From an uncultured Chryseolinea sp. (GTDB lineage Bacteria > Bacteroidota > Bacteroidia > Cytophagales > Cyclobacteriaceae): a stretch of 6,546 nt of DNA. The notes beneath the pieces were generated by a model. That model had not been told where the DNA came from, ran no database searches, and was given only the letters and a program-made list of their open reading frames with translations. Below, one piece after another: positions 1 through 4,725 of this stretch; the stretch's first letter is position 1; each line of letters opens with the position of its first letter. The stretch covers positions 1 to 6,546 of the forward strand of contig CAMLER010000293.1 of NCBI GenBank assembly GCA_946478915.1, written 5' to 3'. A program made the translations under genes and the position numbers.

Positions 1-513
1 GCCTTGATTTCCGATGCCAAGGTATGGGAACAAATTGAGTCTAATGCTTTGAAAGATCAGCCCTTTAAAATGCTGATCAGGCATTCGGTGGAATTCAAAG
101 CGAAGGTCACTTCAGAAGACCCGAAAGAGAAAGGTCTAAGAAAAATACTAAATGCCGGACATACGATTGGCCATGCTCTTGAAAGCTATCGACTAGGCGA
201 AGGAAAAGGAATTCTTCATGGTGAAGCAATAGCTGTCGGACTGATTGCAGAAAGTTATATCGCCGAAAAGATGGGGCTGCTCTCCTCTAGCGACCTGTTG
301 CGCATAAGCACGTTTATCCTTAAGACTTACGGCAAAATAAATATTCAAAACGATGAGTTGAGTATAATAGCGCAACTGACCCTGCAGGACAAAAAAAACA
401 AAAACAATAAAATTATGTGTGTTCTGCTGGATGGAATAGGGAAAGCAAAATGGGACTGTGCCATTACCGTTGAATCCGTCGTGGAAGCACTGTCATTCTA
501 CCAGCAAGCATAA
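1..513 (+). CDS. aroB: 3-dehydroquinate synthase, C-terminal half (5' end outside window)
   Basis: This cytoplasmic enzyme converts DAHP to 3-dehydroquinate, the second step of the shikimate pathway, using NAD and a divalent metal. The frame is open from base 1 and ends at a TAA. The visible 170 residues are about half of a normal ~350-residue AroB, so the gene is cut by the window edge and is not visibly damaged. Numbering from base 1, the segment L-N-A-G-H-T-I-G-H-A-L-E (residues 50-61) carries the metal-binding and catalytic histidines H54 and H58. L-H-G-E-A-I-A-V-G (72-80) carries the other metal histidine, H73. D-K-K-N-K near residue 130 matches the family's C-terminal D-K-K motif. The metal-binding glutamate lies upstream of the window. 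The TTG at base 4 is an internal Leu codon in the conserved run A-L-I-S-D-A, not a start. aroA follows on the same strand, which supports a shikimate cluster. Confidence 0.96.
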   Translation, partial: ALISDAKVWEQIESNALKDQPFKMLIRHSVEFKAKVTSEDPKEKGLRKILNAGHTIGHALESYRLGEGKGILHGEAIAVGLIAESYIAEKMGLLSSSDLLRISTFILKTYGKINIQNDELSIIAQLTLQDKKNKNNKIMCVLLDGIGKAKWDCAITVESVVEALSFYQQA

Positions 514-583
514 GGCTGGCCAATTTTCAGACGCTTCAGGCCTTTCCGCTCCCTTGTATACTGCCCGCGGCGAAAAAGGAGGA

Positions 584-772
584 TTAGATATAATAGTTAT
601 CCAGTTCCGACAAGTATGAGCGATCAGACTTTAAGGCACTTTTGAAACCTTCAGTTTTTTTTGAAACGAAATCCCTGGTTTTTACTTTCCTGTCGCCTGT
701 GAGCAACCATGCCGTTAGCAAAAAACTCGAAACCAGACTCATGCCGATAGCAATTTTCCCTGTCGTATTCAT
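584..772 (-). CDS. small single-helix membrane protein, YtxH-like, function unknown
   Basis: The product is 62 residues, with ATG at 770-772 and TAA at 584-586. Residues 6-25 form one hydrophobic helix (K-I-A-I-G-M-S-L-V-S-S-F-L-L-T-A-W-L-L-T). A strongly basic stretch follows (D-R-K-V-K-T-R-D-F-V-S-K-K), then a polar tail ending Y-Y-I. An N-terminal helix followed by a G-x-x-x-x-x-T-R-x-x basic segment resembles the YtxH-like group of small envelope proteins; this is pattern recognition only, and no biochemical role can be assigned. It should sit in the inner membrane with the basic tail in the cytoplasm. GGAAGG lies just upstream of the ATG and GAGGAG about 17 nt upstream, so initiation is plausible. 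The gene lies antisense between aroB and aroA, convergent with aroB and divergent from aroA. It is short enough that a chance ORF cannot be fully excluded, but the helix-plus-basic-tail architecture argues that it is real. Confidence 0.72.
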   Translation of the reverse strand: MNTTGKIAIGMSLVSSFLLTAWLLTGDRKVKTRDFVSKKTEGFKSALKSDRSYLSELDNYYI

Positions 773-812
773 AACCTTCCAACTTTAATTCTCCTCTAAA
801 TGTTCATCTGAA

Positions 813-844
813 TTTAACAAAAATGTCTTACAAGCTGTAATTTG
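813..844 (+). promoter_or_regulatory. candidate aroA promoter (Bacteroidota type)
   Basis: TAATTTG at 838-844 resembles the Bacteroidota -7 box TAnnTTTG, one base short in the spacer. TTTA at 813-816 could serve as the -33 TTTG box, 21 nt upstream. A transcript starting near 850 would have a short leader before the TTG at 867. This fits that start and makes the upstream in-frame codons untranscribed. Both boxes are imperfect and the region is AT-rich. Confidence 0.25.
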
Positions 845-866
845 CGCGCCAAAACATTTTCAACGG

Positions 867-2090
867 TTGCATACTTCCATCAAAATAAAACGAACGTCTG
901 TTTTGAAAGGCGAAGCTTCCTTGCTTCCCGCATCAAAGAGCATAAGCAACAGAGCCCTGATCATCAACGCTCTGGCCGGGGGTCGCGCAGAACTCCACAA
1001 TCTTTCCGATGCCAACGACACTCAATTGATGTTACGGCTGGTTCGGTCTGATGACCAAACAATTGATGTTGAAGATGCTGGTACCACGATGCGATTTCTG
1101 ACCGCATACTTTTGCATTACCAACCAGCACAAGATACTTACAGGTACCCAGCGCATGAAGGAACGGCCAATAGGCATATTGGTAGACGCATTAAGGTCAT
1201 TAGGGGGAAAAATCGAATACCTCGAAAAAGATGGGTATCCACCTCACCGGATAACTGGGTTTGAAGGGCAAAAAACCGACCGCCTTAGTATCAGGGGTGA
1301 TATTAGCAGTCAATACATATCAGCTTTGATGATGGTGGCACCCGTCCTACCCAATGGGCTCGTCCTTACTTTAGAGGGGAAAGTCGGAAGCCGTCCGTAC
1401 ATTGACATGACAGCGTCGTTGCTAAAACATTTTGGCGTGACCACCAACGTTAGGGCTAATGAAATTTCAATCCAACACCAGGATTTTACACCTGCCTCAT
1501 TCACCGTAGAGTCGGACTGGTCGGCGGCAAGTTACTGGTTTGCGTTCGTCGCTTTGGCTGATGACGCTGAAATTGTATTGCCAAGGCTTTTGAATCAGTC
1601 GTTCCAGGGTGATAGTGCGATACTGAATTTAATGGTGGAGTTGGGGGTTGAAAGTCGCTTTGAAAAGGGACTGTTAAGATTGACAAAGAAAAAGTGCGCC
1701 CAGGAGCTCCGTTGGGATTTTACGGATTGTCCTGACCTGGCGCAGACTGTTGCGGTAGTGTGCGCAGCAAAGAACGTCACAGGTTTTTTTACGGGACTAG
1801 AAAGTTTGCGTATAAAGGAAACTGATCGGATCGCAGCCTTGCAGAATGAGCTTAGAAAGATTGGAGCCGACCTGATAGAAGATGATCCTGAACACTGGAG
1901 GCTTATTCCGTCTACCTCCCTGCCTGAATCTGCAACTTTCCTAACCTATAAGGATCATCGTATGGCTATGGCTTTTGCGCCATTAGCTACTCAAATGGAT
2001 GTGGAAATACAAGACCGGGCTGTAGTAAGGAAATCATATCCCAATTTCTGGAACGACATGCGTGGGGTTGGCTTTGAATTCGAAGCTTAA
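867..2090 (+). CDS. aroA: 3-phosphoshikimate 1-carboxyvinyltransferase (EPSP synthase)
   Basis: This cytoplasmic enzyme joins phosphoenolpyruvate to shikimate-3-phosphate in the sixth shikimate step and is the target of glyphosate. The 407-residue product carries the family motifs in order: P-A-S-K-S-I-S-N-R (21-29), D-A-G-T-T-M-R-F (70-77), Q-R-M-K-E-R-P-I (95-102), S-S-Q-Y (147-150), the substrate-binding aspartate region D-C-P-D-L-A-Q-T, L-R-I-K-E-T-D-R, and D-H-R-M-A-M. Near the C-terminus it has K-S-Y-P-N-F-W. It is slightly shorter than the ~427-residue E. coli enzyme. The start is TTG at 867: the frame is open back to 789 but contains no ATG or GTG, and TTG places the P-A-S-K-S loop about 20 residues from the N-terminus, as in relatives. 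No clear Shine-Dalgarno is seen. The glyphosate-loop positions equal to E. coli Asn94 and Pro101 are Asp and Phe here, while Gly96 and Thr97 are kept. Confidence 0.97.
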   Translation: MHTSIKIKRTSVLKGEASLLPASKSISNRALIINALAGGRAELHNLSDANDTQLMLRLVRSDDQTIDVEDAGTTMRFLTAYFCITNQHKILTGTQRMKERPIGILVDALRSLGGKIEYLEKDGYPPHRITGFEGQKTDRLSIRGDISSQYISALMMVAPVLPNGLVLTLEGKVGSRPYIDMTASLLKHFGVTTNVRANEISIQHQDFTPASFTVESDWSAASYWFAFVALADDAEIVLPRLLNQSFQGDSAILNLMVELGVESRFEKGLLRLTKKKCAQELRWDFTDCPDLAQTVAVVCAAKNVTGFFTGLESLRIKETDRIAALQNELRKIGADLIEDDPEHWRLIPSTSLPESATFLTYKDHRMAMAFAPLATQMDVEIQDRAVVRKSYPNFWNDMRGVGFEFEA

Positions 2091-2142
2091 GCTGCCAGAC
2101 GCCTTTTAAAAAATAGTTGAAGGATCTGCTGGTTTTCGCTTT

Positions 2143-2165
2143 CAAACAAAAGATGCTTTTGTCTG
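2143..2165 (+). terminator. weak candidate terminator after aroA
   Basis: CAAACAAAAG, loop ATG, CTTTTGTCTG forms a 10-position stem with one A-C mismatch on the plus strand, 52 nt after the aroA stop. The following sequence TTGTTATG is only partly T-rich. On the minus strand the mismatch becomes a G-U pair, but no T run follows there. It is the best candidate for ending aroA transcription, though a poor one. Confidence 0.25.
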
Positions 2166-2186
2166 TTGTTATGTGATTCAAAGAAG

Positions 2187-2252
2187 AAAAAAAACGTACA
2201 GAGCTTACAAAGAAAAGACCCTCTCATGTAAAAACTTCGCAGCCCTGCACGT
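2187..2252 (-). terminator. long-loop hairpin plus T-run, copy A (distal)
   Basis: Plus-strand arms ACGTACAGAGC (2194-2204) and GCCCTGCACGT (2242-2252) form an 11-bp outer stem on the minus strand with two G-U pairs. After a one-base bulge at 2205, an inner 7-bp stem pairs 2206-2212 with 2235-2241, again with two G-U pairs. The loop is 22 nt (2213-2234). Eight T follow on the minus strand (2187-2194), the first of them closing the stem. Transcripts leaving the YfiR-like gene would meet this copy second. The T-run suggests a Rho-independent terminator, but the long conserved loop is unusual for one. Confidence 0.6.
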
Positions 2253-2274
2253 ATATCTTCAGACGTTTAGCTTC

Positions 2275-2338
2275 AAAAAAACGCACAGAGAACATAAAGA
2301 AAAGACCCTCTCTGTAAAAACTTTATGACCCCGTGCGT
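2275..2338 (-). terminator. long-loop hairpin plus T-run, copy B (proximal)
   Basis: The outer stem pairs 2281-2290 with 2329-2338 (10 bp, two G-U on the minus strand). A small internal loop (2291-2292 opposite 2328) precedes a perfect 7-bp inner stem, CATAAAG (2293-2299) with CTTTATG (2321-2327). The 21-nt loop (2300-2320) matches copy A except for one missing base and one local change. Seven T follow on the minus strand (2275-2281). It starts about 80 nt after the stop of the 2422-2928 gene, so it is the first terminator-like structure its transcript would meet. Confidence 0.62.
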
Positions 2339-2421
2339 GTATCTTATGTCCTGCGGCTCTAGCCGTGAGATTGAAACCGATGTTTCATTCCAGGATCATA
2401 TTTTTGTTTTTTAACAGTAGG

Positions 2422-2928
2422 CTAGATCAATATCGCCATACTGCTCAACTGACTGGACACCTTTAAATTGGAACTCGTCATCGTTGCCTGATTCATCTCA
2501 AACTTTAGCTTGCCGTCGATGACCTTGAAATTGATGCAACTTCCTTTTTGTCCCATTCCATTTCCATCAGTAATGGTCAAGATTGACTTTCCACCGATAT
2601 TGCTCATGATGTCGTCAAAGTCCTTATTTTTTGCCTTGCCGACGTACACCACCTGGCAGCTTGAAGATTCGGTAGCAGAAGAAAGCTTTTTAATGACATA
2701 CTTCTTGCTGCCTTTCTGTTTGCCATTGTACCATTGGTTCAAGGTATTAAAGACATTATCATCACCGATCACTCCTACTACAAATTCACCGCCGTCGCCT
2801 TCGTTGGGCCACTGCACATACTTTATAAAGTTAAAAAGCATGGCCGCGTGAATTTCATGTGTCGGTCTATCCTGGGCAGTTACGGCGAACCCTGCCATCA
2901 TGAGGATAATAAACATTGGTTTTTTCAT
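2422..2928 (-). CDS. secreted YfiR-family (DUF4154) protein, copy 2
   Basis: The 168-residue product begins with a signal peptide (M-K-K, hydrophobic core, cleavage probably after V-T-A at residue 18), so it should be periplasmic. The rest fits the YfiR/DUF4154 pattern: an F-N-F-I-K-Y-V-Q-W-P helix end (32-41), F-V-V-G-V-I-G-D-D (49-57), V-V-Y-V (93-96), L-T-I-T-D (117-121), I-N-F-K (132-135), K-L-K-F-E-M-N (140-146) and a C-terminal L-S-S-M-A. In Pseudomonas, YfiR restrains the diguanylate cyclase YfiN from the periplasm; that role is known for the family's namesake, and no cyclase is visible here. Two cysteines (C91, C131) are present, and only the first is shared with its neighbour. It is about 57% identical, without gaps, to the 3019-3534 product over 149 residues, so the pair arose by duplication. 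The start is the ATG at 2926-2928; no Shine-Dalgarno is seen. Confidence 0.88.
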   Translation of the reverse strand: MKKPMFIILMMAGFAVTAQDRPTHEIHAAMLFNFIKYVQWPNEGDGGEFVVGVIGDDNVFNTLNQWYNGKQKGSKKYVIKKLSSATESSSCQVVYVGKAKNKDFDDIMSNIGGKSILTITDGNGMGQKGSCINFKVIDGKLKFEMNQATMTSSNLKVSSQLSSMAILI

Positions 2929-2973
2929 AGATTAAAAAAATTTGGGCTATTGACTAATCTATTACTTTATCTG

Positions 2974-3002
2974 AAAAGACCCCGGGGAGTAACCCCCGAA
3001 GC
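2974..3002 (-). terminator. GC-rich terminator between the two YfiR-like genes
   Basis: On the minus strand GCTTCGGGG, loop GTTACT, CCCCGGGGT forms a 9-bp stem with three G-U pairs near its base, followed by CTTTT. It lies 17 nt after the stop of the 3019-3534 gene and about 45 nt before the start of the next one. The G-U pairs exist only on the minus strand, which fits termination of that transcript. The T run is short, so some read-through is possible. Confidence 0.65.
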
Positions 3003-3018
3003 TTCTCAAACAACCCCG

Positions 3019-3534
3019 TTAAATTAATATGGCCATTGAAGACAAAGCACCGGAGACTTTTAGGTTAGAAGCCTCAATTGCCTTCTGATTTAGCTCAAAT
3101 TTGAGCTTATTGTCCACTGTCTTGAAATTAATACCGCTGCCTTTTTCACCTAATCCACTCTTATCGGTGATAACCAGTGTACCTTTTCCCTGTATTTTAC
3201 TGTTTACCACCTCGAACTCACTGCTTTTTGTTTTATCGATGTACAAAACATGGCAATCAGTCACTTCAGAAGCAGAATTAAATTTTTTGATGATGTAAGT
3301 TTTTGAGCCTTTTGCTTTTCCCCCATACCAACCGTTGAGAGTCGCGTAGATATCGTCGTTACCCACGACACCGATTACGAAATCGCCATTCGATGCATGA
3401 TCAGGCCACTGAACATATTTGGTAAAATTAAAGACCATCATTGAGTAGATCTCATGTATCGGTCTTTCCTGAGAAAATGCATTGCCACTGACGATGAGGG
3501 CTGCGGCCGCAAATACAATAAACTTCTTTTTCAT
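3019..3534 (-). CDS. secreted YfiR-family (DUF4154) protein, copy 1
   Basis: The product is 171 residues from the ATG at 3532-3534. An upstream in-frame ATG at 3612 is rejected because its extra 26 residues would run through the terminator hairpin at 3564-3602 and push the signal peptide inside the protein. The signal peptide is M-K-K-K, then F-I-V-F-A-A-A-A-L-I-V-S-G, with cleavage probably after N-A-F-S. The mature part carries the same YfiR/DUF4154 landmarks as its neighbour: F-N-F-T-K-Y-V-Q-W-P, F-V-I-G-V-V-G-N-D-D, V-L-Y-I, L-V-I-T-D, I-N-F-K, K-L-K-F-E-L-N and the identical ending S-S-M-A-I-L-I. One cysteine remains (C94); the second cysteine of the neighbour is Gly here (G134), so a disulfide between these two positions is impossible. 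A periplasmic location is inferred. The ligand and partner are unknown, and a role in c-di-GMP control is only a family analogy. Confidence 0.88.
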   Translation of the reverse strand: MKKKFIVFAAAALIVSGNAFSQERPIHEIYSMMVFNFTKYVQWPDHASNGDFVIGVVGNDDIYATLNGWYGGKAKGSKTYIIKKFNSASEVTDCHVLYIDKTKSSEFEVVNSKIQGKGTLVITDKSGLGEKGSGINFKTVDNKLKFELNQKAIEASNLKVSGALSSMAILI

Positions 3535-3563
3535 AGAGTCGCTTGGTCGTTTTAGTTTAATAA

Positions 3564-3602
3564 CAAAACAGGTTCTGCAAGTACCATGCAGAACCTGTTT
3601 TG
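3564..3602 (-). terminator. perfect 16-bp inverted repeat terminator after the M42 peptidase gene
   Basis: CAAAACAGGTTCTGCA (3564-3579) and its exact complement (3587-3602) flank a 7-nt loop. On the minus strand the right arm ends CCTGTTTTG and continues TTATT, giving a T-rich tail. It lies about 35 nt after the M42 stop and 29 nt before the next start. The 4-bp A/T end of the stem would let it work in either direction, but no plus-strand gene needs it. A smaller perfect hairpin, AAGGCA, loop AAAA, TGCCTT (3616-3631), lies between the stop and this repeat. Confidence 0.8.
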
Positions 3603-3637
3603 ACCGCGCCAAACGAAGGCAAAAATGCCTTAAAAGA

Positions 3638-4708
3638 TCACTTTAAATAGCGGAAATCATGACCCGCTTTCAACTGTAAAACAAACTCGTAAATAAGGTT
3701 AATCACATTCTCAACGTCCTCTTTATGAACCATTTCCACAGTAGTGTGCATATACTTTAGGGGCAACGAAATGAGGGCAGAAGCCACCCCTTCAGACGAG
3801 TAAGCAAACGAGTCGGTATCCGTTCCGGTTGACCTGGAAACAGCTTGGCGCTGGAACGGAATTTTCCTTTTTTGGGCCGTATCTATTACCATTTTGAGAA
3901 CGTTGGTTTGAACCGCCGGGCCATAACACAATACCGGGCCAGAGCCGCTTTTCAAGTTGCCACTCTCTTTTTTGTTGTACATCGGTGATTGTGTGTCATG
4001 TGTGACATCAGTACATATGGCTACATCAGGTCGAATTCTCCTGGAGATCATTTCGGCTCCACGAAGTCCTATTTCTTCCTGTACGGCATTAACAACATAA
4101 AGCGCGAACGGAAGCTTCTTTTTATTTTCGCTTAATCTACGGGCCACTTCCGCGATCATGTAGCCACCCATGCGATTATCCAAAGCGCGACCCACGATCC
4201 ATTTATTATTCATTTCCATGAGCTCGTCCTCGAAAGTGATCACACACCCCACATGGACACCCATGTTTTCCACTTCCTTTTTTGAATCAGCTCCAATATC
4301 AATAAATATATTCTTCAGCGTAGGAGGTTCTTCACGGGCCGCATCGCGTACATGGATTGCCGGCCAGCCAAAAACTCCTTTAACTACACCTTTGTCAGTA
4401 TGAATATTAACTCTTTTTGAGGGCGCTATTTGATGATCGGAGCCACCGTTCCTCCTTACGTATATGTATCCATCCTCGGTAATGTAATTTACAAACCATG
4501 ATATTTCATCCGCGTGCGCTTCGATCACAACCTTATAGTTTGCCTTGGGATTGATAATCCCTGCGACCGATCCGTACACGTCGACAATATGTTGATTTAC
4601 ATAGGGCTTGATGTAATCAAGCCAAATTCGTTGGCCAGACGACTCGAAACCAGTAGGTGATGCGTTGTTGAGATACTCGTAAAGAAATTGTTTACTCTTT
4701 TTATCCAT
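3638..4708 (-). CDS. M42-family metal-dependent aminopeptidase (glutamyl aminopeptidase/endoglucanase-annotated family)
   Basis: The 356-residue product is a full-length M42 peptidase, a cytosolic enzyme that usually forms large tetrahedral oligomers and trims residues from peptide N-termini with two metal ions. All expected residues are visible: H65 and D67 in A-H-A-D-E, the bridging D177 in A-L-D-N-R, the general base E211 and ligand E212 in Q-E-E-I-G, D234 in C-T-D-V-T-H, and H321 in Y-M-H-T-T-V-E. The G-T-D-T-D-S segment (295-300) also fits the family. There is no signal peptide. The start is the ATG at 4706-4708, 17 nt after the stop of the carboxylase gene, so the two are probably co-transcribed. 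No Shine-Dalgarno is seen. Substrate preference cannot be read from the sequence. Older annotations call relatives endoglucanase or CelM, and peptidase activity is the better supported role. Confidence 0.93.
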   Translation of the reverse strand: MDKKSKQFLYEYLNNASPTGFESSGQRIWLDYIKPYVNQHIVDVYGSVAGIINPKANYKVVIEAHADEISWFVNYITEDGYIYVRRNGGSDHQIAPSKRVNIHTDKGVVKGVFGWPAIHVRDAAREEPPTLKNIFIDIGADSKKEVENMGVHVGCVITFEDELMEMNNKWIVGRALDNRMGGYMIAEVARRLSENKKKLPFALYVVNAVQEEIGLRGAEMISRRIRPDVAICTDVTHDTQSPMYNKKESGNLKSGSGPVLCYGPAVQTNVLKMVIDTAQKRKIPFQRQAVSRSTGTDTDSFAYSSEGVASALISLPLKYMHTTVEMVHKEDVENVINLIYEFVLQLKAGHDFRYLK

Positions 4709-4725
4709 GTTGATCTAAAATATAG

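Larger units (their letters stand above)
2187..2345 (-). repeat. tandem pair of imperfect ~72-nt structured elements
   Basis: Two copies (2187-2259 and 2275-2345) lie in the same orientation, about 87 nt apart start to start. On the minus strand both read AAGATA, then a left stem arm, a near-identical loop (TTTTTACA then GAGAGGGTCTTTT), a right stem arm and a run of T. The stem arms differ between copies but stay paired. Plus-strand mismatches in the stems are A-C, which become G-U pairs on the minus strand, so the functional RNA would be the minus-strand one. This could be a dispersed structured repeat, a double terminator or a 3'-UTR RNA. I do not recognise it as a named family. Confidence 0.8.
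2091..2421. other. convergent intergenic region with two hairpin elements and no gene
   Basis: No convincing ORF lies in these 331 bases between the ends of aroA (+) and the YfiR-like gene (-). The region holds a weak hairpin near the aroA end (2143-2165) and two copies of a structured element (2187-2259 and 2275-2345). It also holds a small perfect hairpin at 2372-2387 (TGAAAC, loop CGAT, GTTTCA) and a 4-bp GC stem around 2353-2364 (CGGC, loop TCTA, GCCG). The remaining sequence is AT-rich with no recognisable signal. Confidence 0.7.

Noticed and set aside
541..579. Possible terminator between aroB and the small antisense gene (CCTTT-CCGC paired with GCGG-CGAA-AAAGG)
   Set aside because: The stem is interrupted by four unpaired bases, the loop is long, and no T run follows on either strand; it may be chance.
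842..1051. Overlapping plus-strand ORF at the start of aroA
   Set aside because: It is a frame-shifted shadow of aroA with an Arg/Ser-rich low-complexity translation and no family features.
2213..2234. AAAAGACCC in the repeat loop resembles the AAAGACCCCGTGAACC stretch of 23S rRNA domain V
   Set aside because: The match is only about nine bases and the flanks do not match; there is no rRNA fragment here.
2372..2387. Perfect 6-bp hairpin TGAAAC-CGAT-GTTTCA as a regulatory operator or terminator
   Set aside because: It is short, AT-rich and lacks a T run; a hairpin this size is expected by chance in an intergenic region.
2510..2851. 113-codon plus-strand ORF opposite the first YfiR-like gene
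   Set aside because: It lies fully inside a well-supported minus-strand gene, with a composition typical of a reverse-strand shadow.
2422..3534. Assembly artefact producing two copies of one gene
   Set aside because: The proteins are only about 57% identical and the flanking terminators differ, so this is a true, old duplication.
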